The notes under the pieces: generated by a model
Databases searched by the model: none
Told to the model about the DNA's origin: nothing
What the model saw: only the letters and a program-made list of their open reading frames with translations
Shown here: one piece after another, positions 18,036-32,002 of the stretch
Numbering within the stretch: the first letter of the stretch is position 1
How the letters are laid out: each line of letters opens with the position of its first letter
Position numbers and translations under genes: made by a program
Assembly (NCBI RefSeq): GCF_002982115.1
Contig: NZ_CP019980.1
Location: 256,001 to 320,000, forward strand
DNA: 64,000 nt
Source: Lysinibacillus sphaericus
Lineage (GTDB): Bacteria; Bacillota; Bacilli; Bacillales_A; Planococcaceae
Direction: 5' to 3'

Positions 18036-18710
18036 GTGACGATACGAAATTGGGCAAAGTTTTTCTTCTTTGCAATGCTCGTTGGTGGCGTAGTCAACGG
18101 AATTTTTAGTTTATTTATTCGATGGAGCTTCTTTCAACCATATGTAGCAAATGGTCAATGGGGTGAATTTTTCGCAGGGCTTTTATGGATGGTATTCCTA
18201 GGGTTTACAATGAGTGTTATTGCACAAGCAGGGTTTTTCGCCTATCTAACACTGCATCAAGTAGGTGTTAACATTTTTAGAACGCTAACGCTATGGAATT
18301 GGGTACAGCTATTATTGATTGCTGTTACCATCTTTGATATTGTGTTCTTCCGTTTTGTACCGGGTGTTAAAGATGGACAAAGCTGGGTATTCTATTTGGG
18401 ACTTTTAATCGTTTTAATTTTTGCATCAGTAGCAACAGCCATGCAAAAAGTGAAAATGACTGGAAAAAAACATGTTTTAGTGTCCGCATTATTTTTTATG
18501 ATTGTTATTACAACATTAGAGTGGACAATCGCATTAATGGGACGTGATGAAAATATTAACGAATATGTTGCCTTATTATTATTCCCATTACTAGCTGTAA
18601 ATGCATATCAATTATTAGTATTACCAAAATACAATGCAAAATCTGACGAAGATCGCCGAAAATTAGAAGAGCGTCGAAAAGCGCGCCTTAATCAAGCAAA
18701 AAATGCATAA
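18036..18710 (+). CDS. kbaA: KinB-signalling pathway activation protein KbaA
   Basis: Membrane protein, 224 aa, six predicted membrane segments, with a basic tail ending RRKLEERRKARLNQAKNA. In B. subtilis KbaA is needed for KinB-driven entry into sporulation. Start GTG at 18036 after TTGGGGGAC. Position next to gerD supports the call. Confidence 0.88.
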   Translation: MTIRNWAKFFFFAMLVGGVVNGIFSLFIRWSFFQPYVANGQWGEFFAGLLWMVFLGFTMSVIAQAGFFAYLTLHQVGVNIFRTLTLWNWVQLLLIAVTIFDIVFFRFVPGVKDGQSWVFYLGLLIVLIFASVATAMQKVKMTGKKHVLVSALFFMIVITTLEWTIALMGRDENINEYVALLLFPLLAVNAYQLLVLPKYNAKSDEDRRKLEERRKARLNQAKNA

Positions 18711-18723
18711 TGAATAAAAAATT

Positions 18724-18757
18724 GAGTAGCCTCAAAGATAGATGAGGCTACTTTTTT
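18724..18757. terminator. Bidirectional terminator after kbaA
   Basis: AGTAGCCTCA pairs with TGAGGCTACT around a short loop and runs into Ts; A-rich on the other side. Confidence 0.85.
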
Positions 18758-19412
18758 ATGGGGTTTTTTTAGATTGAACTGAGTAACCGAATATGTTTTC
18801 TTCAATAGACATAAATTTATTTTGCTGCAATAAAGTATTTAATGCTTTAAAAGAAACATTACTGTCTTGATGCAATGAAGTAAATAAGAAATCTCCTTTC
18901 TGTAATTGAGGCGTTTTTTCTCCTTGCCAAATGAGGGATGGCGACAGAATGTTTACTTGTTTTTGAAATAAGCTCTTTTGCAATTCCTGAGAATATTGAT
19001 GATTTCTTGTGGCAAACCAAAGTGGTGTAGCCTTTAAATATCTTTCATAAGTTTCAACATCCTTTTGTATTAAGGCAATATCTATTGGTTTTTCTACTGA
19101 ATCTTCAGGACCTAATAATCCCGTAGGTAGTTTCCTCTCTTGTATCACTTTAATATGCTCTGGTGAGCGTTCAATCCATGCAGCATCTAAAAGTAGAAGC
19201 GGATAAGGTGCTTTTACGTTTTTTAACCAATCTAACAACGCATCATCAGAAAAAGAAATTTCGACAATAAGAGAAGTACCATAATGTCCTTTTGTTACAA
19301 CAGTTGGTGCATTAGCGATATTAAATACAGAAATCATCGTAGAATTTAGCGGTTTGATAAAGACAAATAATATTACTATTAAACCCAGTGATATCAACGT
19401 TTTACGAATCAT
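18756..19412 (-). CDS. Membrane-anchored protein resembling a catalytically dead polysaccharide deacetylase
   Basis: 218 aa with an N-terminal membrane anchor (about residues 7-25). Residues about 50-100 follow the NodB pattern: ISFSDDALLDWLKNVKAP in place of the SFDDGP block, then ERSPEHIKVIQERKLPTG in place of the P-x-x-I-K-x-I-x-x-x-G-H-x-x-G block. The metal-binding His pair and the DDG motif are missing. It occupies the place next to kbaA where B. subtilis has pdaB. It may therefore be a pdaB-derived or related non-enzymatic protein. The similarity is my reading and is weak. Confidence 0.55.
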   Translation of the reverse strand: MIRKTLISLGLIVILFVFIKPLNSTMISVFNIANAPTVVTKGHYGTSLIVEISFSDDALLDWLKNVKAPYPLLLLDAAWIERSPEHIKVIQERKLPTGLLGPEDSVEKPIDIALIQKDVETYERYLKATPLWFATRNHQYSQELQKSLFQKQVNILSPSLIWQGEKTPQLQKGDFLFTSLHQDSNVSFKALNTLLQQNKFMSIEENIFGYSVQSKKTP

Positions 19413-19481
19413 ATTAAAGACCCCATTTCTATATTTTTAAAACGACAAAATAACCTCTTTAAAAAAACTTATGATTTTATG

Positions 19482-19511
19482 TTGACTTTCATGATTAATC
19501 GATGTTATTAT
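19482..19511 (+). promoter_or_regulatory. rRNA operon promoter
   Basis: TTGACT at 19482-19487 and TATTAT at 19506-19511, spacing 18. About 170 bases upstream of 16S; the leader also contains a GAAAACTGAACAAG-type processing or antitermination stretch at about 19559. Confidence 0.65.
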
Positions 19512-19681
19512 GTATAAGTCGCCAAGAGATGACGCGACAAACGAAACAAAATGAACCTTGAAAACTGAACAAGCAAAACGTAATCAATATAGTTTTTATT
19601 AGCTATCTTATGTTAGTGAACGAAACAAAATTTTGGACATCAAAATTGATGCCAGCAAAACAATTTGAGCTAATCAAATTT

Positions 19682-24466
<4,785 letters not shown>

Positions 24467-24532
24467 AAAAGTTTGAAACATTCAATGCACCGTTTATCCA
24501 GTTTTGAAAGAACAATCTTTCAATTAAATACT

Positions 24533-24649
24533 GTCTAGTGATGATGGCAAAGAGGTCACACCCGTTCCCATACCGAACACGGAAGTTAAGCTCTTTAGCG
24601 CCGATGGTAGTTGGGGGCTTCCCCCTGTGAGAGTAGGACGTCGCTAGGC
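24533..24649 (+). rRNA. rrf: 5S ribosomal RNA
   Basis: About 116 bases with the conserved CCGAACACGGAAGTTAAG and closing GTAGGACGTCGC; the two ends pair. Located 66 bases after 23S. Confidence 0.95.
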
Positions 24650-24653
24650 GCAA

Positions 24654-24690
24654 AAAGTCGCTGCTGATACACTCAGTAGTGGCTTTTTTT
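24654..24690 (+). terminator. rRNA operon terminator
   Basis: AAGTCGCTGCTGA pairs with TCAGTAGTGGCTT around TACAC, followed by seven Ts. Confidence 0.92.
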
Positions 24691-24767
24691 AATTTCTTTC
24701 ATTATGTGAAATATGACTATAGAGAGGCCATTAAACATGGCAAACTGTAAATTCATTTAAAAAGAAT

Positions 24768-24801
24768 GGAGACATTTCACCATAATGCGTGAAATGTCTC
24801 C
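24768..24801. terminator. Terminator of the acyl-CoA synthetase gene
   Basis: Perfect 13-base stem GGAGACATTTCAC with GTGAAATGTCTCC; A/T-rich flanks let it act on the minus-strand gene. Confidence 0.88.
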
Positions 24802-24812
24802 AAAATTGTTTT

Positions 24813-26390
24813 TTAAACAGTAGTCGCACGTAATTCAATACGACGAATTTTGCCCGATGTGGTCTTAGGAAGCTCATCTAAAAAGACAATACTACGAGGG
24901 TATTTATATGGTGCTGTTAGCGCTTTAACATGCTCTTGAAGTTCTTTTATTAATTCGTCCTCATCACGCCCTCTAAAGCTCTCACGTAAGATTACAAACG
25001 CTTTTACTATATGCCCTCTAATTTCATCTGGTGCAGCAACAACTGCACATTCTTGTACAGCCTCGTGTTTGTTTAAAGCATCTTCCACTTCAAATGGTCC
25101 AATTGTGTAGCCTGATGAGATAATAATGTCATCTCCACGTCCTTCAAACCAGAAGTATCCATCCTCATCACATTTTGCTTGGTCACCTGTAATATACCAC
25201 TCACCTCTAAAGGCAGCTTGCGTGCGTTCAGGCTCACGGTAATATTCCTTGAATAAGGCAGGCGATGATTTATGGACAGCGATGTCTCCGACTTCTCCTA
25301 CGGGTGCTTCATTACCTTCATGGTCTATAATACGTACAATATTTCCAGGTGTAGGAACACCCATAGAACCAGGTCGTAATTCTGTGTTTTCAAGCGTACC
25401 TATTAATAATGTATTTTCTGTTTGTCCATAACCATCTCGTACTTTCAGACCAAAATTGTTCATAAATGTTTCAATAACTGGACGATTTAATGGCTCACCT
25501 GCAGAAACAGCACTTCTTAATGAAGCTAAGTTGTAATCTTTAAGATTATCAATCTTTGCCATAATACGATATTCTGTCGGCGTGCAACATAGCACATTGA
25601 CTTTTTCGTCCTGTAGGAGTTGAAGATACGTATGAGGTTCAAAACTACCATGATAGACAAAAGCCGTTGCTCCTAACATAATTGTCGATAAAAATGGACT
25701 CCAAATCCATTTTTGCCAGCCCGGTGCTGCAGTAGCCCAGACTAAGTCCCCTTCACGTACACAAAGCCATTTGGAAGCTGCTGTTCGAATATGCGCATAG
25801 CCCCAGCCATGAGAGTGAACCACCCCTTTAGGTTTACCTGTTGTACCTGAAGTATAAGATAGGAATGCCATATCATCGCGTTTTGTCGCAACAGCTGTAA
25901 AGCTTGTAGGTTGCTTTTCAGCTAATGCATCTAAAGAAATCCAATTGTTCGTAGCGTTGCCAATTACTAATTTATTATCCAATGCTGCAACGGAAGAAGT
26001 AATTTTATCTACTTCACTAGTGAAAGCCTCGTAGGCAATAACAGCAGTTGCAGAAGAGTGTTCCATACGATATTCTAAATCACTTGCGCGTAACATCTCT
26101 GAACAAGAGATCGGAACAATACCTGCTTTTAAACAGCCAAGGAAAACAAAATAAGCTTCTGGTAGGCGGGGAATAATCACTAAAACACGATCCCCTTTTT
26201 GTAATCCTCTCTCCGTAAAAGCATTCGCGTATTGATTCATTTTTTGAATAAGATCGGCATAAGAAATTGTACGTCGGTTTTGTTGAGCATCCAACCATCT
26301 TATAGCTTGGCGATCACTATCTTGGGAGAATTTCTCTAATTCCTCCGTGATGTTGTAAAGCTCTGGTGCAATTAAATCCTTTGTTACCAT
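24813..26390 (-). CDS. AMP-forming acyl-CoA synthetase (MbcS/AcsA-like)
   Basis: Activates a carboxylic acid to its acyl-AMP and then acyl-CoA. 525 aa from the ATG at 26390, after GGGGAGG; the longer TTG start at 26408 runs into that ribosome site. ATP-binding P-loop YTSGTTGKPKGVVHSH near residue 185, GYGQTENT near 320, hinge region TGDQ near 400 and EGRGDDIIISSGY near 417, and catalytic Lys in TTSGKIRRIELR at the C-terminus. The sequence style is that of medium/branched-chain acyl-CoA synthetases related to acetyl-CoA synthetase; exact substrate is not readable. Stands alone between the rRNA operon and the tRNA cluster. Confidence 0.9.
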   Translation of the reverse strand: MVTKDLIAPELYNITEELEKFSQDSDRQAIRWLDAQQNRRTISYADLIQKMNQYANAFTERGLQKGDRVLVIIPRLPEAYFVFLGCLKAGIVPISCSEMLRASDLEYRMEHSSATAVIAYEAFTSEVDKITSSVAALDNKLVIGNATNNWISLDALAEKQPTSFTAVATKRDDMAFLSYTSGTTGKPKGVVHSHGWGYAHIRTAASKWLCVREGDLVWATAAPGWQKWIWSPFLSTIMLGATAFVYHGSFEPHTYLQLLQDEKVNVLCCTPTEYRIMAKIDNLKDYNLASLRSAVSAGEPLNRPVIETFMNNFGLKVRDGYGQTENTLLIGTLENTELRPGSMGVPTPGNIVRIIDHEGNEAPVGEVGDIAVHKSSPALFKEYYREPERTQAAFRGEWYITGDQAKCDEDGYFWFEGRGDDIIISSGYTIGPFEVEDALNKHEAVQECAVVAAPDEIRGHIVKAFVILRESFRGRDEDELIKELQEHVKALTAPYKYPRSIVFLDELPKTTSGKIRRIELRATTV

Positions 26391-26659
26391 ATGAACATTC
26401 CTCCCCAAAACAAATTTAATAGAAAATTCGTAAAACTATTTTTATTTTAACAATTACAATAATATACAGCAAGAATATTTGGTACATTAAATAGAAATAT
26501 TAGATTTAATAGAGAACTATTGAGGTTTGATATACGTCAATTCGAAAATTATGCAATAAATTAAATAATTTTGTTGAAAAAGTATTGCATAATTTAGAAT
26601 GCTTGCTATAATAATAAATGTACTTAAGAGGTTGTCAAAACCAAATTAAATAGTATTGT

Positions 26660-26736
26660 TCCGAAGTAGCTCAGTTGGTAGTAGCACCTGACTGTTAATC
26701 AGGTTGTCGCAGGTTCGAGTCCTGCCTTCGGAGCCA
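26660..26736 (+). tRNA. tRNA-Asn (GUU)
   Basis: Cloverleaf with acceptor TCCGAAG/CTTCGGA, anticodon GTT in CTGTTAA, T-arm GGTTCGAGTCC, encoded CCA. Confidence 0.96.
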
Positions 26737-26852
26737 TTTTTTTGCACTTTTTTAACTAATTTATAATTTCAAAAAGAAATTTTTAAAAAATACTTGCATC
26801 AAAATGAAAATGATGTTAATATAAATCTTGTCTTGTTTGAGACATAATAAAT

Positions 26853-26927
26853 GGCCCCTTGGTCAAGCGGTTAAGACACCGCCCTTTCACGGCGGTAACA
26901 CGGGTTCGAATCCCGTAGGGGTCACCA
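26853..26927 (+). tRNA. tRNA-Glu (UUC)
   Basis: Acceptor GGCCCCT/AGGGGTC, anticodon TTC in CTTTCAC, T-arm GGTTCGAATCC, encoded CCA. Confidence 0.96.
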
Positions 26928-27000
26928 TTTTCAATACATTGTAGTAATGCATAGGCTTAAAAAGATAAATAAACTGTGAAGAAATAACACCTGTTTCTAT

Positions 27001-27076
27001 GGAGGATTAGCTCAGCTGGGAGAGCATCTGCCTTACAAGCAGAGGGTCGGCGGTTCGAGCCCGTCATCCTCCACCA
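27001..27076 (+). tRNA. tRNA-Val (UAC)
   Basis: Acceptor GGAGGAT/ATCCTCC, anticodon TAC in CTTACAA, encoded CCA. Confidence 0.96.
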
Positions 27077-27090
27077 TATAGTGTTTTTTC

Positions 27091-27174
27091 GGAGGGGTAG
27101 CGAAGTGGCTAAACGCGGCGGACTGTAAATCCGCTCCTTAGGGTTCGGCGGTTCGAATCCGTCCCCCTCCACCA
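27091..27174 (+). tRNA. tRNA-Tyr (GUA)
   Basis: 84 bases with a long variable arm, acceptor GGAGGGG/CCCCTCC, anticodon GTA in CTGTAAA, encoded CCA. Confidence 0.96.
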
Positions 27175-27194
27175 GTTTTATTTATTTAAATGAT

Positions 27195-27269
27195 TGGGGT
27201 ATAGCCAAGCGGTAAGGCAACGGATTTTGATTCCGTCATGCCTAGGTTCGAATCCTAGTACCCCAGCCA
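27195..27269 (+). tRNA. tRNA-Gln (UUG)
   Basis: Acceptor TGGGGTA/TACCCCA, anticodon TTG in TTTTGAT, encoded CCA. Confidence 0.96.
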
Positions 27270-27282
27270 TTTTTTCTTTTAT

Positions 27283-27355
27283 GAGCCATTAGCTCAGTTG
27301 GTAGAGCATCTGACTTTTAATCAGAGGGTCGAAGGTTCGAGTCCTTCATGGCTCA
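27283..27355 (+). tRNA. tRNA-Lys (UUU)
   Basis: Acceptor GAGCCAT/ATGGCTC, anticodon TTT in CTTTTAA. The 3' CCA is not encoded (discriminator A is followed by CTT), unlike the other five tRNAs here. Confidence 0.95.
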
Positions 27356-27402
27356 CTTTTCTATATATTAAATTCAAAAGTGTAACATTAACTACAGATA
27401 CT

Positions 27403-27438
27403 AATCTCTTGCTGAAAACAGCAGGAGATTTTTTTACG
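27403..27438 (+). terminator. Terminator of the tRNA cluster
   Basis: AATCTCTTGCTG pairs with CAGCAGGAGATT around AAAA, then Ts. Confidence 0.92.
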
Positions 27439-27532
27439 TATTAAATGAATAAATATACGATTTATTGTTGGGTTGAGCCAAGTGTATTGTAGGCTTTACA
27501 ATAGTCTTATCACCAAAAGGGGGTATAAAAAT

Positions 27533-28438
27533 ATGAATAAACAACAAGTATCAATTATTGGAGTACCAACAGATTACGGACAAACACGAAGAGGGGTTGA
27601 CATGGGACCAAGTGCAATTCGATATGCGGGCGTTGTAGAGCGATTAGAGGCAATCGGACACGAGGTACATGATCAGGGAGATATACTTGTTAGTCAAAAG
27701 CATGATAGTAAAGAAGTTGATAAACAGCTATTAAATTTAGAGGAAGTTATAGATATCAGTACCACATTAGCTAACCAAGTACATGAAGTGTTAGAACAAA
27801 AAAAATTTCCGCTTGTATTTGGCGGTGATCATAGTATTGCAATCGGTACGCTTGCAGGACTGGGAGAGCACTTTCAAAACCTAGGTGTTATTTGGTTTGA
27901 TGCACATGCCGATCTGAATACACCTGAAACAACACCATCTGGTAATATTCACGGTATGCCACTTGCGGTTAGTATTGGATTGGGTCATGAACGTCTTGTA
28001 CAAATTCGAAACTATGCACCAAAGGTTAAGCCTGAAAATGTCATTATTATCGGTGCACGTTCAGTAGATCCGGGGGAACGTGAGCTAATTCGCCAACAAG
28101 GTATTAAGGTCTATACAATGCATGAAATTGATCGACTTGGTATGACGCGTGTGATGGAAGATGCAATCGCTTACTTACAAGAACGTAAAGTAGACGGTTT
28201 ACATTTATCGTTAGATTTAGATGGTCTAGACCCGCTTTATACACCAGGAGTGGGAACGCCGGTGCCTGGCGGTATATCGTATCGTGAAAGTCATTTAGCA
28301 ATGGAAATGCTACAAGAATCAGGGATGTTAACATCTGCTGAATTTGTTGAGGTGAATCCTATACTAGACGAGAAAAATAAAACGGCAGATGTGGCAGTAG
28401 CATTAATAGGTTCTTTGTTTGGTGAGACACTAGTTTAA
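27533..28438 (+). CDS. rocF: Arginase
   Basis: Manganese enzyme that hydrolyses arginine to ornithine and urea. 301 aa from the ATG at 27533, after AAGGGGGT; upstream in-frame starts have no ribosome site. Metal ligands lie in GGDHSIAIG (near residue 98), WFDAHADLNTPE (near 122) and LSLDLDGLDP (near 225). Hexameric arginase length is normal. It stands between the tRNA cluster and sigW, a common Bacillales neighbourhood. Confidence 0.96.
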   Translation: MNKQQVSIIGVPTDYGQTRRGVDMGPSAIRYAGVVERLEAIGHEVHDQGDILVSQKHDSKEVDKQLLNLEEVIDISTTLANQVHEVLEQKKFPLVFGGDHSIAIGTLAGLGEHFQNLGVIWFDAHADLNTPETTPSGNIHGMPLAVSIGLGHERLVQIRNYAPKVKPENVIIIGARSVDPGERELIRQQGIKVYTMHEIDRLGMTRVMEDAIAYLQERKVDGLHLSLDLDGLDPLYTPGVGTPVPGGISYRESHLAMEMLQESGMLTSAEFVEVNPILDEKNKTADVAVALIGSLFGETLV

Positions 28439-28506
28439 TGTAAATTGTGAAAAAAATGTTTATCGCCACATCGTTTAAAAAACTTTTGTTATAATTGAAT
28501 ATAAAT

Positions 28507-28533
28507 TGAAACTTTTCTTATAGTCGGGTCGTA
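28507..28533 (+). promoter_or_regulatory. SigW-type autoregulatory promoter
   Basis: TGAAAC at 28507-28512 and CGTA at 28530-28533, 17 bases apart, matching the ECF SigW pattern; about 38 bases before the sigW start. Confidence 0.8.
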
Positions 28534-28571
28534 TAGTATAAGACAGTTGTAAAGGTGGAGAAGTAAACACA

Positions 28572-29135
28572 ATGGATGCGTTAGTAAATAAGAGAATAAA
28601 ACAAGTGCTTAAAGGCGATCAAAACGCATTTGCCGATATTGTGAGTCTCTATCAGCACAAACTGTACCAAGTATGCTACCGAATGTTAGGAAACAAGCAA
28701 GAATCTGAGGATATTGCACAAGAAGCATTTGTTCGCGCTTATATGAACTTGCATACTTTTGATCAAAAAAGAAAATTTTCGACGTGGCTTTATCGCATTG
28801 CGACGAACCTCTGCATAGACCGTATTAGAAAGAAAAAGCCGGATTATTATTTAGATGCGGAGGTAGCTGGCACAGAAGGGCTCGATATGTATTCGCAGAT
28901 TGCAGCAGATGACCAACTACCAGAGGAACAGTTAGAGCAGATGGAGCTACAAGATCGTATTCAATATGAGATTGGACGATTGCCGGATAAATATCGTTCA
29001 GTTATAGTATTGAAATATATTGAAGAATTATCGTTACAGGAAATCAGTGAAATTTTGGATATGCCTCTTGGGACAGTGAAAACGAGAATTCACCGCGGAC
29101 GTGAAGCATTACGAAAGCAATTAAACAATCTGTAG
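28572..29135 (+). CDS. sigW: RNA polymerase ECF sigma factor SigW
   Basis: ECF sigma factor for cell-envelope and antimicrobial-peptide stress. 187 aa, the length I recall for B. subtilis SigW. Region 2 EDIAQEAFVRAYMNLHTFD near residue 52; region 4 helix-turn-helix LSLQEISEILDMPLGTVKTRIHRGRE near 155. Followed 13 bases later by its anti-sigma factor rsiW and preceded by its own type of promoter. Confidence 0.96.
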   Translation: MDALVNKRIKQVLKGDQNAFADIVSLYQHKLYQVCYRMLGNKQESEDIAQEAFVRAYMNLHTFDQKRKFSTWLYRIATNLCIDRIRKKKPDYYLDAEVAGTEGLDMYSQIAADDQLPEEQLEQMELQDRIQYEIGRLPDKYRSVIVLKYIEELSLQEISEILDMPLGTVKTRIHRGREALRKQLNNL

Positions 29136-29148
29136 GAGGGGGAGCGTC

Positions 29149-29772
29149 ATGAATATTTGTCCAGAGCATATTATTGATTATATGCATGATTATTTAGACG
29201 GTGACATTAGTCGTGAGCATGAGCAAGAGTTGAAACAACATTTGCAATCATGCGGTGATTGCAAGCAATTGATGCAAGAATTGAGTGAAACGATCGCCTT
29301 TGTGAAGAGTGCTTCCCATATTACAGCACCTCCGGATTTCGAAGCTGCGGTGATGGCACGTTTACCGAAACCCAAAAGTCGTGTAGGTATGCAAAAATGG
29401 ATTCGTCGTCATCCGTTCTTTGTGGCAGCAGCAGTTTTCTGTTTATTTATGAGTGCTACTTTATTAGGTAGTTTCATGGATGATCAAAACTTCTCGGTCT
29501 CCAAACAACCAAACCTTGTTGTAGAAGGACAAACGGTTATTGTTCCAGAAGGAGAGGTCGTAAAAGGCGATATCGTCGTCAAAAATGGCGACTTACTTGT
29601 TGAGGGTGAAGTAGATGGCAATGTAACGATTATTAACGGTCAGTATATGGCATCTTCAGCAGTCGTTTCAGGCAATATCGAGGAAATTGACGAAGCATTC
29701 GAATGGTTATGGTATACTATCAAAAATTCCGTCAAGGCAGCAATGACATTTGAGGAAAAAGAAACTAAATAG
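29149..29772 (+). CDS. rsiW: Anti-sigma-W factor RsiW
   Basis: Membrane anti-sigma factor that holds SigW until cut by PrsW and RasP. 207 aa. Zinc anti-sigma domain HEQELKQHLQSCGDC near residue 24 (His-x3-Cys-x2-Cys type), one membrane segment (FFVAAAVFCLFMSATLLG, about residues 88-105), then an extracellular part with a polymer-forming-like repeat (VVKGDIVVKNGDLLVEGEVD). Start after GTAGGAGGGGG. Confidence 0.95.
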   Translation: MNICPEHIIDYMHDYLDGDISREHEQELKQHLQSCGDCKQLMQELSETIAFVKSASHITAPPDFEAAVMARLPKPKSRVGMQKWIRRHPFFVAAAVFCLFMSATLLGSFMDDQNFSVSKQPNLVVEGQTVIVPEGEVVKGDIVVKNGDLLVEGEVDGNVTIINGQYMASSAVVSGNIEEIDEAFEWLWYTIKNSVKAAMTFEEKETK

Positions 29773-29812
29773 AACTCTATACGTCCTACATGGTAGTGCA
29801 CGGTAGAGGATG

Positions 29813-29840
29813 AAAAGTCTACTCATATGGGTAGACTTTT
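29813..29840 (+). terminator. Terminator of sigW-rsiW
   Basis: AAAAGTCTACTC pairs with GGGTAGACTTTT around ATAT. It lies upstream of the cdaA promoter region (TATACT at 29875-29880). Confidence 0.82.
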
Positions 29841-29921
29841 CATTTGAAAAAAGTTACATTTGAAAAGAATGTGCTATACTTAAATGTGTATGGATTCGCA
29901 ATGAAAAGTGGGGGATGCCAC

Positions 29922-30758
29922 GTGCAAATTATCGAACAATTCACGGATTTAACACCAGTGAATATTGCTATTAACTTCATAGATGTACTGCTCGTTTGGT
30001 ACGTTGTTTATAAAATTTTAACCCTCATTAAAGGGACGAAAGCTGTCCAACTATTGAAAGGCATTTTCGTCATAATTATTGCACGTATCGCAACAGACTT
30101 TTTAGGGTTAGAAACTTTGGGGTGGATGCTAAAGCAAGTAATCGAGTTTGGTTTCTTGGCCATCATTATCATCTTCCAACCGGAAATACGACGAGGTCTA
30201 GAACAAATTGGACGAGGAAAGCTTTTCCAACGTTCGACAAGTCAAGAAGAAGAAGAGCAAACAAGACTGATTGAGGCCATGAAGAAGTCGGTTAGCTATA
30301 TGGCAAAACGCCGAATTGGTGCATTAATTTCTATAGAAAAAGACACAGGCTTGAATGAATATATTGAAACGGGAATAGGTCTAAATGCAGAAGTTTCTTC
30401 TGAATTGCTTATTAACATTTTTATACCGAATACACCATTACATGATGGTGCAGTCATTATGCAGAAAGATAAGGTTACAGCAGCAGCTTGCTATTTACCA
30501 CTTTCGGAAAGTCCGTTTATTTCAAAGGAACTTGGTACACGACATCGTGCAGCTCTTGGGCTTAGTGAAGTAACAGATGCGATTACGATTATCGTATCAG
30601 AGGAAACGGGAGCTATTAGTATTACGTTAAATGGAAATCTACATCGCAATCTTTCTCTAGAGGAATTCGAAACACTGTTACGCAAAATGTGGTTCGGATC
30701 AGCACAAGAATCGAATGCAGCCTCTAAGTTGACTTGGAGGGGGAAAAAGAATGGATAA
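29922..30758 (+). CDS. cdaA: Diadenylate cyclase CdaA
   Basis: Makes c-di-AMP from two ATP at the membrane. 278 aa from a GTG at 29922 preceded by GTGGGGGA; earlier in-frame starts lack a ribosome site and would add residues before the first membrane segment. Three N-terminal membrane segments (about residues 10-85), then the DAC domain with LHDGAVIM near residue 171 and RHRAALGLSE near 206. Forms the conserved cdaA-cdaR-glmM operon that links c-di-AMP to cell-wall precursor synthesis. Overlaps cdaR by eight bases. Confidence 0.95.
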   Translation: MQIIEQFTDLTPVNIAINFIDVLLVWYVVYKILTLIKGTKAVQLLKGIFVIIIARIATDFLGLETLGWMLKQVIEFGFLAIIIIFQPEIRRGLEQIGRGKLFQRSTSQEEEEQTRLIEAMKKSVSYMAKRRIGALISIEKDTGLNEYIETGIGLNAEVSSELLINIFIPNTPLHDGAVIMQKDKVTAAACYLPLSESPFISKELGTRHRAALGLSEVTDAITIIVSEETGAISITLNGNLHRNLSLEEFETLLRKMWFGSAQESNAASKLTWRGKKNG

Positions 30759-31803
30759 AATGATGGATAGCCCATGGGTATTGCGAATCATTGCGCTTTT
30801 TCTAGCGTGCTTACTATTTTTCTCTGTTCGGACCGAGTTAGCTTCTACAGATAAAACTGCGATGACTGAACAGGTTGAAGTCATTCGAGATGTACCCGTA
30901 GAAGTTTATTATGATGATGATAGTCTTATCGTGACGGGTATTCCAAAAACAGTGAATGTCACGGTAAGGGGACCAAAACAAATCGCCTTACAAGCAAAAT
31001 TAGTGAAAGATTTCTCAGTATTTGTAAATTTAAATGATTTATTAATTGGTGAGCATAGCGTTGAACTACAATACGAAAATATTTCTGATAAGTTGCAAGT
31101 GACGCTAGACCCAGCAAAAGTGAATGTAAATATAGAGGAAAAAGTCACACAAGAGTTCCGTGTAGATCCGGAAATGAATAATCGTTTAATAGATGAAGGA
31201 TATTACTTAAAAGGGATGTCTGCTAACCCAGCAACTGTGTTTGTAACAGGGGCAAAAAGTGCTATTGAAAGCATTAGCTATGTGAAAGCGACTGTTACGG
31301 GTGAACAAGGCTTGAAACAACCTTTCTCTCAAGCAGCGGCTGTTAAAGTATTAGATCGCGATTTAAATAAATTAGATGTGATAATAGAACCAGAACAGGT
31401 TAAGGTACGGGTAGATATTGCTGAATATAGCAAAGAACTTCCTGTTACGATAAAGGAAATGGGCAAAGCAGCAGAAGGGATTACCATTAATCAATTAACC
31501 CTTGATACTACTAGCTTAAGGCTATTTGGCAAGAAATCTATTATTGATGTTTTAACCGAAGTACCTGTTGAAGTGGATTTATCAAAAATTACGGAATCGA
31601 AAACGTATGAATTTGATGTGAAATTACCAGAGGGTGCGACTAAAGTATCTCAACAGAAAGTTAAAATTAAAGCGAATGTTACAAAGGCAGAGAAAGCCGA
31701 AAAGGTAGATCAGGTGGATCCAGTAGAACCGGCGGAAAAGGAAACGATTGCTAATCCTACAGAGACAAATCCTGAACCTGTGACAGAAGATATTGATTCT
31801 TAA
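30751..31803 (+). CDS. cdaR: CdaA regulatory protein CdaR (YbbR domains)
   Basis: Extracytoplasmic regulator of CdaA. 350 aa with an N-terminal membrane anchor (VLRIIALFLACLLFFSV, near residue 10), then about three YbbR repeats, and a Glu/Pro/Val-rich tail. B. subtilis CdaR is longer (four repeats), so this is a shorter version. Start follows GGAGGGGG. Confidence 0.93.
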   Translation: MDKMMDSPWVLRIIALFLACLLFFSVRTELASTDKTAMTEQVEVIRDVPVEVYYDDDSLIVTGIPKTVNVTVRGPKQIALQAKLVKDFSVFVNLNDLLIGEHSVELQYENISDKLQVTLDPAKVNVNIEEKVTQEFRVDPEMNNRLIDEGYYLKGMSANPATVFVTGAKSAIESISYVKATVTGEQGLKQPFSQAAAVKVLDRDLNKLDVIIEPEQVKVRVDIAEYSKELPVTIKEMGKAAEGITINQLTLDTTSLRLFGKKSIIDVLTEVPVEVDLSKITESKTYEFDVKLPEGATKVSQQKVKIKANVTKAEKAEKVDQVDPVEPAEKETIANPTETNPEPVTEDIDS

Positions 31804-31977
31804 ACAATAACTGACTATAATTTTAACTTGATTCATATATGAGATTTCCTGTCTCTACAAATTGTGTGATCCAGCAAAGCGAAAATGCTGACGAACATAA
31901 TGGCTCAAGTTAGCACCTGTATAATTCCGTTATAGTGAATGTGCGACACTTGAGTACCGACATCTTTTTGCCTTAGA

Positions 31978-32002
31978 GCCTCTAAAAGTGATTTAAAGAG
32001 GC
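31978..32002 (+). other. Hairpin in the cdaR-glmM gap
   Basis: GCCTCT pairs with AGAGGC with A/T inner pairs. No strong T-run follows. A further stem at 32046-32100 (GCAGACGA, CCG with CGGTCGTCTTGC) sits just before the glmM ribosome site. The 320-base gap holds nothing else I recognise. Confidence 0.4.
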
